Source: Crenalkalicoccus roseus (GTDB lineage Bacteria; Pseudomonadota; Alphaproteobacteria; Acetobacterales; Acetobacteraceae). From it: a stretch of 64,000 nucleotides of DNA. The position numbers were made by a program, and so were the translations under genes. Each line of letters opens with the position of its first letter. Within the stretch, counting starts at the first letter, position 1. The stretch lies in assembly GCF_004761865.1 (NCBI RefSeq), contig NZ_SJDM01000002.1, positions 62,001-126,000 on the forward strand, given 5' to 3'. Positions 17,491 through 25,385 of this stretch are shown here, one piece after another. The notes below the pieces were generated by a model. The model was given only the letters and a program-made list of their open reading frames with translations. It made no database searches and was not told the origin of the DNA.

Positions 17491-18183
17491 TCAGCCCCGC
17501 CCCCGGCGGCGCCAGACCGCGCCGAGGCCGAGCAGCCCCGCACCGAACAGGGCGAGGGAGGCCGGCTCCGGCACGGTGATCTGCGAGCTGGCGAAGAGAG
17601 CCGCCGCGCCGCCCAGGAACACCGCCTCGAACACCATCGTCTCCGAGAACAGCGCGTTGGGCAGGCTGACATCGGCGAGGAAGGTGCCGGCGGCGTTCGG
17701 GCCGCTGCTGGTGAAGCTGGCGGAGGCCATGAGCTGCGACAGGCCGAAGGCGGTGTTGTCCGCGTCCACGTAGTTGGCGATCGTCACCGCGCCGATGGCG
17801 CCGCCGTTGATGAGGAAGTTCGCGGTGAAGCTGTTGGCGAGCTGGGCGAGAAGGCCGCCTCCGGTGGCGCTCGCGCTCGGCAGGCCGGTCTGGCTCACCT
17901 CGATGCGGATGCTGTGCGTGCTGGAGAGGTTCGGGACGGACACCTCGGTGGTCTGGGCTCCCATGGCCGGGGCCTGCACGAACGGGGCGCCGAGGGCGGT
18001 CAGGCTCCACTGGAACAGGCCGGTATGGCCGGTGGCGCTGAGGAAGCCTCCCGAAGACCCGCCGGAGTGCTTGAGCACGCCATCCTCGTACACGCGGTAG
18101 CCGAGGAAAGGCGCCGCCTGGGCGGGCGCCCCGAGCGCGGCCAGGCCCAGCAGGGCGAAGGCCGCGAGGAGGATCCTGCGCAT
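17491..18183 (-). CDS. PEP-CTERM sorting-domain protein
   Basis: 230-residue exported protein. Sec signal MRRILLAAFALLGLAALGAPAQA; the C-terminus is VPEPASLALFGAGLLGLGAV plus an Arg-rich tail, an unmistakable PEP-CTERM signal processed by exosortase A (EpsH-type). The middle is Ser/Thr/Ala/Gly-rich with no recognised domain, as is normal for these surface proteins, which are linked to exopolysaccharide/biofilm matrix. No exosortase gene is in the window; the two glycosyltransferases at 1-4043 may belong to the related EPS locus. Upstream is a sigma-54-like promoter and a UTR hairpin. Confidence 0.92.
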   Translation of the reverse strand: MRRILLAAFALLGLAALGAPAQAAPFLGYRVYEDGVLKHSGGSSGGFLSATGHTGLFQWSLTALGAPFVQAPAMGAQTTEVSVPNLSSTHSIRIEVSQTGLPSASATGGGLLAQLANSFTANFLINGGAIGAVTIANYVDADNTAFGLSQLMASASFTSSGPNAAGTFLADVSLPNALFSETMVFEAVFLGGAAALFASSQITVPEPASLALFGAGLLGLGAVWRRRGRG

Positions 18184-18205
18184 GATGTCTTGCTCCCGAG
18201 ATGCG

Positions 18206-18224
18206 GGCGGCCGGTATGGCCGCC
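18206..18224 (-). promoter_or_regulatory. 5'-UTR hairpin of PEP-CTERM gene
   Basis: GGCGGCC-GGTAT-GGCCGCC, perfect 7-bp stem, just downstream of the predicted transcription start and 23 bp before the ATG. It could stabilise the mRNA or affect translation. Confidence 0.4.
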
Positions 18225-18242
18225 ACAACCGAGTCGGGAGGA

Positions 18243-18258
18243 AGCAAGCATCATGCCG
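18243..18258 (-). promoter_or_regulatory. Sigma-54 (RpoN) promoter candidate
   Basis: On the minus strand the sequence is CGGCATGATGCTTGCT. It keeps the GG-N10-GC spacing and agrees with TGGCACGNNNNTTGCW at ten of twelve defined positions. It lies about 60 bp upstream of the PEP-CTERM gene. PEP-CTERM/exosortase systems are known to be often controlled by the PrsK/PrsR-RpoN pathway, which fits. Confidence 0.5.
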
Positions 18259-18353
18259 GATATGGAAATATCACGGAATCAATGGATTGAAAATCAGGAT
18301 CCGTCCAAAAATCCGTTCCTGTCAAATCCGCCGACAGGCCGGGGCGGGGGAGC

Positions 18354-18489
18354 CGCCCCGGCGCTTCCGTTCCGGGATCGGGCGCCAGGGCATCTTCCGC
18401 TCGCCTTGGCTCGCGGCGAATGCCCTGCCCCCTGGTGTGCGGGCCTCCTCACCCGTCCGAGTGAGCCGCCCGGACAGGATCCATCCTAG
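18354..18489 (+). repeat. Dispersed intergenic repeat, modules A and C
   Basis: Begins CGCCCCGGCGCTTCCGTTCC (module A), continues GGGCATCTTCCGCTCGCC..GGCTCGCGG (module C) and ends ATCCATCCTAG. The CTAG provides the TAG stop of the minus-strand gene at 18486. It fills the second half of the 302-bp gap; the first half is comparatively AT-rich promoter DNA of the PEP-CTERM gene. Confidence 0.75.
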
Positions 18490-19568
18490 CCGATGAGGGT
18501 GTAGTCGGGGCCGAGGTCGCTGCGGTGATAGCAGACGAAGCCCTCATCCTCCTCGAGGCCGAGCTCGTTGAGGAATTCGAGGGTGTTCTTGAGGGCGGCG
18601 ACCTGGCTGATCTGCCCGGAGTTCCAGGCGGTCTGCACCAGCGTGATCAGCTCGTCATGCGGGATGGCGTAGTTCACCTCCTCGGCGCAGTCGTTGAGCA
18701 GCGCAGCCGTGGCGTGACGCAGCAGGGCGCCGGCATCCCCGCCGCCCTCATAGGCGATGGCCTGGGACAGCTTCAGGTCTGGGCTGACCGTGGTGCGCCC
18801 GACCGTGTAGGTGCCGCTGACGCCGAAGACGGTCTTGAAATTCAGGTTCAGCAGCTCGCCCCAGCTCGAGACGCCGAAATAATCCTGGCACTCCTCGCTG
18901 AGCGTGACCTTCGCCAGGTTGTGCACCTGGCGCCAGAAGCCGGGGGTCAGCCCCTCGAGGCACTCCTCCTCCACCTCGCACCTGATCTCGCCCCAGATCT
19001 TGGCGCTGCCCTCGCGGTCGTCGCCGACGCTCTGCGCCCTGACGCCGAGGATCAGCCCCTCGAAGTCGGCGAGGGTGAGATCGGTGTCCGAGGAGATGAC
19101 GATCTGGATCGCATAGACGTCCTGCCCTAGCCCCGGATCGCCGAAGCCGAAGCCGACATCGAAGTCCACCTGCGAGCCCTGCATGTTGACGTTGGGATCG
19201 GGCGGCGATTCCACCAACCCGTCGCCGACCACATGCGGCTCGCAGATAATGGTGGTGACGACCGGCGGCCCGCCGCCCGTCGTGGTGCTGATGTAGCTGA
19301 CCTCGAAGGAGTAGGAGAAGGTGAAGCCTTCCGGGAGCTGCAGGAACAGCCCCTGCAGGTCCGCCGCCTGCGGGAAGGTGGTGACGGTGAAGGCGACGTC
19401 GGTGAAGCCGTCGCCGGTGAAGTCGCCCTCATAGGCCTTCACCAGGACCGGGAAGGCTTCCGTGTCATCCGTGGACTGGTCGAGATGGATGACGCAGGCA
19501 TGGCCACCTCCCTCCGGCGGGCATTCATGGGCATCGAGGGAAAGGGAATTCGCGGCATCCAATGGCAT
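18486..19568 (-). CDS. Acidic TPGFWR-domain protein, probably extracellular
   Basis: 360-residue acidic protein. Residues about 40-65 include GDFTGDGFTDVAF, a Ca-binding-type DxDG loop as in FG-GAP/dockerin modules. Residues about 205-345 (EECLEGLTPGFWRQ ... GALLRHATAALLN ... LKNTLEFLNELG) match a domain I know from secreted proteins with the TPGFWK signature. No N-terminal signal peptide is visible (MPLDAANSLSLDAHE), so export would need another route or the true start is missed. AAGGAAC lies upstream of ATG 19568. The stop TAG lies in the CTAG of a repeat. Precise function unknown. Confidence 0.7.
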   Translation of the reverse strand: MPLDAANSLSLDAHECPPEGGGHACVIHLDQSTDDTEAFPVLVKAYEGDFTGDGFTDVAFTVTTFPQAADLQGLFLQLPEGFTFSYSFEVSYISTTTGGGPPVVTTIICEPHVVGDGLVESPPDPNVNMQGSQVDFDVGFGFGDPGLGQDVYAIQIVISSDTDLTLADFEGLILGVRAQSVGDDREGSAKIWGEIRCEVEEECLEGLTPGFWRQVHNLAKVTLSEECQDYFGVSSWGELLNLNFKTVFGVSGTYTVGRTTVSPDLKLSQAIAYEGGGDAGALLRHATAALLNDCAEEVNYAIPHDELITLVQTAWNSGQISQVAALKNTLEFLNELGLEEDEGFVCYHRSDLGPDYTLIG

Positions 19569-20096
19569 GACCGTTGTTCCTTTTCTTGGACCTTGTGTTG
19601 CGATCGGTGCTGGGTCCCGGTTGCGGCCGGTGGTCTTCCCGCGCGGATCCGGCTGCCCTCCTCTGCGCCCTGACGCGGCGGATGTTCTGGCCTTGTGACG
19701 TCCGGGACGGATGGGTGCCCGCGCGTCTGGACGGGCATGACCATGCTTTCAGAAACCGCGTAGAAGACGTTTATAAAATACTCGCGAAGTAAAGAGTTGA
19801 CTTTGAATATGATTGTAATTCTACATGGATTACTTGTGGCGGTAGTGGGCGGGGAATCGCTGCGTCGTTAACGGCCCGTAAGCCGCGCGGCGTCTTTCCT
19901 GACGGCTGTGCCTAGCCTGCTCCCGACAGCCGCTACGGGAAATCGGCTAATTGCATACAATCTAATCTGACAATCCTGTTACAGCCGGTCCACCTGCGCC
20001 TTCCGCCCGGCCTCCCTGGGGCGGCCTCCACCGCGCGCGAGCCCGGCGCCCCGCTCCAGGTCGCGATCCCCGCGCGTCCACCGCCTTGCCGATGCG
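19569..20096. other. 528-bp intergenic region with an AT-rich core
   Basis: No convincing gene. Positions about 19741-19850 and 19940-19985 are strikingly AT-rich for this genome (TTTATAAAATACTCG, TTGACTTTGAATATG, TTGCATACAATCTAATC). The region lies upstream of the minus-strand TPGFWR-domain gene and downstream of the sensor kinase, so it probably holds the promoter of the former. A 72-codon plus-strand frame at 19574-19792 has no ribosome site or family resemblance. Confidence 0.5.
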
Positions 20097-21458
20097 CTAC
20101 CCCGGCAGCCTGAGCCGCGCCCTGAGCCCCCCGAGCGGGCTCTGCTCCAGCAGGATCTCGCCCCCATGCGCGCGCACGATGTCGCGCGCGATGGCGAGGC
20201 CGAGGCCCGTCCCGCCCGGGGCGCCGCTCATGAAGGGGCGGAAGGCGCTCTCCCGCTCCGCCTCCGGAATGCCGGGGCCGTCATCGTCCACCGTGACCTC
20301 CGCCCAGAAGGCGGAGACGCCCTCCGCCGCGCCGCGGCCGGCGCGCGGCACCGCTTGCACCGCCACCGCCACGTGCCGCGCGTGGCGCCGCGCATTGTCG
20401 AGCAGGTTGCCGAGGCAGCGGCGCAGCGCATCGGCGCGCAGCGGCAGCACCAGCCGCTCCGGCCCCGTCATCGCCACCTCGCCCCCGGCGCGGCGCGCCT
20501 TCGCCGCCTCGTCGCGCACCAGGGCGACGAGGTCGGCCGGGCGCGGCTGCTCCATCCCGTCGCCGCGGGCGAAGGCGAGGTAGGCGGCGATCATCCGCTC
20601 CATCTCGTCGAGGTCCTGGGCCAGCGCCGCCAAATCCTCCTCCGCCTCCGGGCTGCGCGGCAGCATGGCGAGGCCGAGCCGCAGCCGGGTCAGGGGCGTG
20701 CGCAGGTCGTGGCTGATGCCGGCCAGCATCTCGGTGCGCTGCGTCACGAAGCGGCGGATGCGCTCGCGCATGTGGTTGAAGGCGTGCGCCGCCTGGCGCA
20801 CCTCGGTCGCGCCCTCGGGCTTGATCGGGCCGGCGTCGCGGCCGGTGCCGAAGGCCTCCGCCGCAGCGGCGAGGCGGCGGATGGCGCGCACCTGGTTCTT
20901 CATGAACAGCACCGCGACGCCTGAGAGCAGCAGCGCCGAGCCGACCAGCCAGATGACGAACAGGTAGAGCGTGGCGGTGAACAGCCGCTTGCGCGGCGCC
21001 TCCACGTGCAGCACGCCGTCCGGAAGCTGGATGCGGATGATCACGCTGCGCGGGTCGGACTGCCAATCGGTGTCGAAGGGGCGGCGCACGCGCTCGCGCA
21101 GCGCGTGGTCGAGGTCCTCCTCCAGCGGCAGGAAGGGCATCCAGGCCGGCCGCTCCACCGGCTGCAGCCGCGCCCCCTCCTCGAAGGCCAGCGCCAGGGC
21201 GAGGCGCCAGGCGGCCTCGCGGAACAGTTCCGGCCGGTCCTCGGGCGCGCGCTGGGCAAGCTCGGCGATCAGCGCCACCTCGCCGGCCACCCCGCCCGCC
21301 AGGCGGCGCGAGATCACGTCGAGATGCCCGCCGTAGAAGAGCTGCAGCGCCACCGCCTGCAGCACGATCATCGGCAGCAGGATGATGAGGACGGAGCGGC
21401 CGAGCAGCCCCCGCGGCAGCAGCCCGCGCAGGCCGCGCTCGATGGCGCGGCGCGGCAT
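20097..21458 (-). CDS. EnvZ-type sensor histidine kinase
   Basis: 453-residue inner-membrane kinase. TM1 about residues 20-42, periplasmic domain 43-160, TM2 about 163-187, HAMP about 188-240, phospho-acceptor His250 in LAGISHDLRTPLTRLRLGL, then ATPase motifs N (LGNLLDNARRHA), G1 (VDDDGPGIP) and G2 (GGTGLGLAIARDI). The motif set is that of the EnvZ/HisKA class. Its ATG shares a base with the TGA of the response-regulator gene. The signal sensed is unknown. Confidence 0.9.
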   Translation of the reverse strand: MPRRAIERGLRGLLPRGLLGRSVLIILLPMIVLQAVALQLFYGGHLDVISRRLAGGVAGEVALIAELAQRAPEDRPELFREAAWRLALALAFEEGARLQPVERPAWMPFLPLEEDLDHALRERVRRPFDTDWQSDPRSVIIRIQLPDGVLHVEAPRKRLFTATLYLFVIWLVGSALLLSGVAVLFMKNQVRAIRRLAAAAEAFGTGRDAGPIKPEGATEVRQAAHAFNHMRERIRRFVTQRTEMLAGISHDLRTPLTRLRLGLAMLPRSPEAEEDLAALAQDLDEMERMIAAYLAFARGDGMEQPRPADLVALVRDEAAKARRAGGEVAMTGPERLVLPLRADALRRCLGNLLDNARRHARHVAVAVQAVPRAGRGAAEGVSAFWAEVTVDDDGPGIPEAERESAFRPFMSGAPGGTGLGLAIARDIVRAHGGEILLEQSPLGGLRARLRLPG

Positions 21459-22186
21459 CAGGGGCCCGGCCGCAGCACGTAGCCGCGGTGGCGGACGGTG
21501 TGCAGGAAGCGCGGCTCGCGCGGGTCGGGCTCGATCTTGCGGCGCAGCCGCGTCACCTGCACGTCCACCGCCCGCTCCCCGGCCTCGGGCGTGCCGAGGG
21601 CGGCGGCGATCTCCTCGCGCGAGAGCACCTCTCCGGCGCGGCGGGCGAGCGCGATCAGCAGCGCCGCCTCGCCCCCGGTCAGGCGCACCGTGCCCTCGGG
21701 CCCACGCAGCTCGCTCCGCTCGGGGTCGAACCAGCGGTTGCCGAGCTGCACCGGAGCCTGCGGCAGGGGCTGCGACGCCGGCGCGGCGCGGCGCAGGATG
21801 GTGCGGATGCGCAGCGCCAGCTCGCGCGGGTCGAAGGGCTTGGCGAGGTAGTCGTCGGCGCCGTGCTCGAAGCCGGCGACGCGGTCGTCCGGCCCGCCAC
21901 GCGCGGTCAGCATCAGCACGGGCACGTCGTTGCCCTGGCGGCGCAGCGCCTCCACCAGATCGAGCCCGGATTCACCCGGCATCATCACGTCCAGCACCAC
22001 GAGGTCGAAGGCGACCGCGGCCAGCGTCTCACGCGCGGCGGCGGCGTCGGGCGCGGTGGTCACCCGGAAGCCCTGTTCGGAGAGGTAGCGCTGCAGCAGC
22101 GCCCTGAGCCTTGCGTCGTCGTCCACCACCAGCAGGTGCGGGGCCTCCCCACGGCCCTGCTCCCTCGGCGCAAACTCGGCTGGCAT
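21458..22186 (-). CDS. OmpR-family response regulator
   Basis: 242 residues. Receiver domain about 16-130 with acidic pocket VVDDDA, phospho-acceptor Asp66 in VVLDVMMPGESG, Thr in LMLTARGG and Lys in YLAKPFDPRELALRI. The C-terminal winged helix (about 150-240) ends VDVQVTRLRRKIEPDP..HTVRHRGYVL. A DNA-binding transcription factor activated by the adjacent kinase. Starts at ATG 22186, 14 nt after the MarR gene, and is coupled to the kinase gene, giving a marR-ompR-envZ operon. Confidence 0.92.
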   Translation of the reverse strand: MPAEFAPREQGRGEAPHLLVVDDDARLRALLQRYLSEQGFRVTTAPDAAAARETLAAVAFDLVVLDVMMPGESGLDLVEALRRQGNDVPVLMLTARGGPDDRVAGFEHGADDYLAKPFDPRELALRIRTILRRAAPASQPLPQAPVQLGNRWFDPERSELRGPEGTVRLTGGEAALLIALARRAGEVLSREEIAAALGTPEAGERAVDVQVTRLRRKIEPDPREPRFLHTVRHRGYVLRPGP

Positions 22187-22200
22187 GACTGTCCCACCCC

Positions 22201-22824
22201 TCAACCGGTCCGTGCCAGATGTGTGGTGTCCGCGCCACGGGGGGAGGCCCTCTCGAGCCGTTCGAGCTGCGCCCGCGCCTCCGGCCCCATCAGGCCGCGC
22301 ATGACGCGGCGGAACCCCTCCACCGCCGCCGGCCCGGCCTCGCGGTAGGCGCGCATCACCCATTCGCGCTGCCGCTCGAACAGCCGCCGCTCCAGCGCCT
22401 CGCCCTTCGGGGTCAGGCTGAGCAGGCGCTGGCGGCGGTCGGCGCGGCCGGTGGACTGCGCGACATAGCCCTGCTCGACCAGCGGGGTCAGCACCCGCCC
22501 GAGCGACTGCTTGGTGATGCCGAGGATGCCGAGCAGCTCTCCCACCGTGATGCCGGGGCGGCGGCCGACGAAGTGCAGCACGCGGTGGTGCGCCCGGCCC
22601 ATGCCGAGCTCGGCCAGGATGGCGTCGGCGCCGGCGGTGAAGTCGCGGTAGCCGAAGAACAGCAGGTCCTGCGCCAGGCGCAGCTCCTCCTCGCGCAGGA
22701 AGAGCAGGTTGCGCCCGGCGGGCGCCGGGGGCGGCCGCCCCTCCGGCCCCGGCGCGGCTGGCTTGCTCTCCGACCCCTCCGGCATGGCGCGCACGACTCC
22801 CGGTTTGGTCAGCAATATTGACAC
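22201..22824 (-). CDS. MarR-family transcriptional regulator
   Basis: 207 residues if read from GTG 22824 (preceded by CCGGAG at 7 nt), or 194 from ATG 22785. Winged helix: GITVGELLGILGITKQSLGRVLTPLVEQGYVAQ and wing TGRADRRQRLLSLTPKGEAL are classical. It is first gene of a minus-strand operon with the two-component pair, and divergent from ilvE. A palindromic site overlaps the GTG start, which suggests autoregulation and possibly control of ilvE. Effector unknown. Confidence 0.88.
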   Translation of the reverse strand: MSILLTKPGVVRAMPEGSESKPAAPGPEGRPPPAPAGRNLLFLREEELRLAQDLLFFGYRDFTAGADAILAELGMGRAHHRVLHFVGRRPGITVGELLGILGITKQSLGRVLTPLVEQGYVAQSTGRADRRQRLLSLTPKGEALERRLFERQREWVMRAYREAGPAAVEGFRRVMRGLMGPEARAQLERLERASPRGADTTHLARTG

Positions 22825-22847
22825 ATTTTCTCCGGAGATACTAGCAT
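22808..22847. promoter_or_regulatory. Divergent promoter/operator between marR and ilvE
   Basis: A GTCA-N7-TGAC inverted repeat (22808-22822) overlaps the GTG start of the MarR gene and a plus-strand TTGACA (-35, 22818-22823). With an 18-bp spacer TAGCAT (22842-22847) could be the -10 for ilvE. Within the spacer lies the perfect palindrome TCTCCGGAGA (22829-22838), which on the minus strand includes the MarR ribosome site. Confidence 0.45.
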
Positions 22848-22907
22848 GGCCCGGTCACCGGCAATGATGTTGCCCGCGAACCGGGCTCAGGATGGAGGTG
22901 TTGCGCC

Positions 22908-23810
22908 ATGGCATTGGTCCCCTACGACGACCGCGACGGCTGGATCTGGTGGAACGGCGGCTTCGTCCCCTGGCGCGAGGCGCGGCTGCACGTCCTCTCC
23001 CACGGCCTGCACTACGCCTCCGCGGTGTTCGAGGGGGAGCGCGCCTATTCCGGCAACATCTTCAAGCTGCGCGAGCACACCGAGCGCCTGATCGCCTCGG
23101 GCCGCATCCTCGGCTTCGAGATCCCCTGGAGCGCCGAGCAGATCGACGCCGCCTGCCAGGAGACGCTGGCGCGGAACGGCCTGACCGACGCCTATGTGCG
23201 CCCGATCGCCTGGCGCGGCGCCGAGGAGATGGGCGTCGCCGCGCAGAACACCAAGGTGCACATGGCGATCGCGGTGTGGGAGTGGGGCGCCTATTTCGGC
23301 GTGGAGCAGCGCATGAAGGGCGTGCGCCTCGCCATGGCGCCCTGGCGCCGCCCCGACCCGCGCACCGCGCCGACCGCGAGCAAGGCCGCCGGCCTCTACA
23401 TGATCGGCACCCTCTCCAAGCACGCCGCCATGGACCAGGGCTATGACGACGCGCTGATGCTGGACTGGAAGGGTGACGTCGCCGAGGCCACCGGGGCCAA
23501 CATCTTCTTCAATTTCGGCGGCGAGCTGCACACCCCGACCCCGATCTGCTTCCTCGACGGCATCACCCGCCGCACGGTGATGGGCCTCGCCCGCCAGCAC
23601 CAGGTCAAGGTGGTGGAGCGCACCATCACCGAGGCCGAGATCGGCCAGGCGAGCGAGGTGTTCCTCGCCGGCACCGCGGCCGAGGTGACGCCGGTGCGCG
23701 AGATCGCGGGCCACAGCTTCACCCCGGGCAGGCTGACCGAGACGCTGATGCGCGACTACGAGGCCCTGGTGCGCCTTCCGCCCGAGGAGGTGGCGCGCCG
23801 CGCCGCCTGA
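22908..23810 (+). CDS. ilvE: Branched-chain amino acid aminotransferase
   Basis: 300-residue fold-IV PLP aminotransferase catalysing the last step of valine, leucine and isoleucine synthesis. PLP lysine is Lys159 in PTASKAAGLYMIG; other family marks are HGLHYASAVFEGERAY, VRPIAWRG, EATGANIFF and FLDGITRRTVMGLA. Length is standard. ATG 22908 with GGAGG upstream (22893-22897). The divergent MarR operon may share its control region. Confidence 0.92.
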   Translation: MALVPYDDRDGWIWWNGGFVPWREARLHVLSHGLHYASAVFEGERAYSGNIFKLREHTERLIASGRILGFEIPWSAEQIDAACQETLARNGLTDAYVRPIAWRGAEEMGVAAQNTKVHMAIAVWEWGAYFGVEQRMKGVRLAMAPWRRPDPRTAPTASKAAGLYMIGTLSKHAAMDQGYDDALMLDWKGDVAEATGANIFFNFGGELHTPTPICFLDGITRRTVMGLARQHQVKVVERTITEAEIGQASEVFLAGTAAEVTPVREIAGHSFTPGRLTETLMRDYEALVRLPPEEVARRAA

Positions 23811-23910
23811 CCCCGTTCGGGACGGATCGCGGCGGCGGCAGCGCGGGAGCGGCGCATCGGTCGCCCCGCGAAGGGCGGCGTGACCTGCCCGAGCGGATCA
23901 CGCCGCGGCG

Positions 23911-24813
23911 TCACCCCGCCGGCCCGGCAGGATCCTCCCGGCCGGGCCGCCCCGCCGCCACCTCGGCGGCGAGATCGGGCCGCGCCGCCAGCGCCGCCCG
24001 CGCCTCCTCCCCCGGCGCGGCGGCGAGGGCGAGCGCCGCCGCGCGCTGCTGCCGGGGGTCGGGATCGGCCAGGGCGTGGCGCAGCGCCGCCACCGCGCGC
24101 GCATCGGCGAAGGGGCCGACCAGGCGCCACAGCTCGTGCGGCACGGGCCGGCCCGCGGCGCGGCGCTCCCGCGCGTAATCCACCAGCATGGCGGCGAGCG
24201 CCGGATTCGCCCGGCGATCGAGGCCGACGATGGCCGAGAGGGGGCTGCCGAGGAACACCGCCTTCAGCACGAGCTGGTTCCACGCCCCCTCCTCCAGCGC
24301 CTCGGCGGGGTAGGGGTTGTGCAGCGCCACCGCCTCGAACACCGGGGTGATGCTGCTACGCAGCCCCTCGGCGGCGCGCGCCCGGTGCCGCGCCGGCCAG
24401 GGCAGCAGCGGCAGCGCCTGGTAGAGGCAGACGAGTTCGCGCAGCTCCGCGGCTGCGGCCAGCCGGTCGAGCGCCCGGCCGAAGGCGACCGGGCCGGCCT
24501 GCCGGTGGGAGAGCAGCAGCAGCGTGCGCGCCGCCTGGTCGCAGCTCCAGCCCCGCGGCTGCCATTCCGGCCGCGCCATAGCCGCCTCGGCCAGCTCCTC
24601 CGACCCCGGCGTCAGCTCCGCCTTGCCGATCCGCCGCGGGGCGGCGGCGAAGCCGAGAAACAGAGCGCGCTCCGCTTCCGCCCCCTGCGCCGCGGCGAGG
24701 TGCGCCGTCGCGGCGTCGAGCCAGGCGAGCCCCTCCCCCGCCACCCGGCGGCCGAGCCAGCGGCGGAGCAGGGCGGCGATGTGTCCGGGGTCGGGACAGG
24801 CGGGATCGGGCAT
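23911..24813 (-). CDS. eboA: EboA-domain protein
   Basis: 300 residues. Recognised from the EboA family pattern: WSCDQAARTLLLL, ELVCLYQALPLLPWPARHRARAAEGLRS, AVALHNPYPAEALEEGAWNQLVLKAVFLGSPL, and GLDRRANPALAAMLVDYARERRAAGR followed by ELWRLVGPF. It is helical and cytoplasmic; the residues after about 245 are HEAT-like Ala-rich helices. EboA is essential for periplasmic delivery of scytonemin monomer in Nostoc, but its biochemical role is unknown. Start 24813 has AGGAGGAGG 7 nt upstream. It is separated from eboB-F by about 6.7 kb of unrelated genes. Confidence 0.88.
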   Translation of the reverse strand: MPDPACPDPGHIAALLRRWLGRRVAGEGLAWLDAATAHLAAAQGAEAERALFLGFAAAPRRIGKAELTPGSEELAEAAMARPEWQPRGWSCDQAARTLLLLSHRQAGPVAFGRALDRLAAAAELRELVCLYQALPLLPWPARHRARAAEGLRSSITPVFEAVALHNPYPAEALEEGAWNQLVLKAVFLGSPLSAIVGLDRRANPALAAMLVDYARERRAAGRPVPHELWRLVGPFADARAVAALRHALADPDPRQQRAAALALAAAPGEEARAALAARPDLAAEVAAGRPGREDPAGPAG

Positions 24814-25385
24814 GGCATGGCCTCCTCCTCTGCCGCCAAGGTGGGGCGGCAGTCGGGATCGGATAGCCGGGACATGGCCGGATGCCCACGGAGGTGCTGA
24901 CGGGGTGGCGCCGGCCCGTGGGCCTGAGCCGCGGGGCGAGGGTGGCAGGCTGCGGCGGCGCGGCGAGCGTGCGCGAGGTGGCCCGGGCCGACCATCAAAG
25001 CTGGCGGCGGCATGTCAGCGGCCGTGCGATCGGGTGGCGAGGCAGCGGGATAGGATCCCTGGAGAATTGCAGGGTCTGGCGCCGAAAGAGCATCGGCGCC
25101 GCCGCCGGGCAGGGCCGCCCGGATCCCGGCCCGACCGGGCAGGCCCTCGCCAGGCCGAGGGCACGGCTCCGCTCCGCCGCACCCCGGCGGCCTCTGCGCC
25201 GCCACCGGCTCCGCGCCCGATGATCGCAGCCCTGGCGAACGCCGCAGCCTCATCCGCAATGGCGGCTGTTCGCACCCACGGGAAGACGGCCCTGGACTTC
25301 CGTTCGTGGGGCAGGGGCACGCTTCCGGCCGCCCGCATCCGCCCTGGCGCCTGATCCGCGGCGGCGGGATCGCCGGAGCGGCGGA
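24814..25385. other. 572-bp intergenic region upstream of eboA
   Basis: Longest gap in the window. I see no gene with a believable start and composition. The segment near 25280-25383 is repeat-derived (separate entry); the part proximal to eboA presumably contains its promoter, but no clear -35/-10 pair is visible in this GC-rich DNA. Confidence 0.5.
25280..25383. repeat. Dispersed intergenic repeat, degenerate copy
   Basis: The segment GGAAGACGGCCCTGG...GGGGCAGGGGCACGCTTCCGG resembles module B at about 58488-58530. The following GGCGCCTGATCCGCGG...GATCGCCGGAGC is module A in reverse (compare 6740-6779 and 60400-60436). It abuts the 3' end of lipB. Confidence 0.5.

Noticed and set aside
19574-19792. 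72-codon plus-strand frame in the AT-rich gap
   Set aside because: No ribosome site, unusual composition, no family resemblance, and overlaps the probable promoter of the minus-strand gene.
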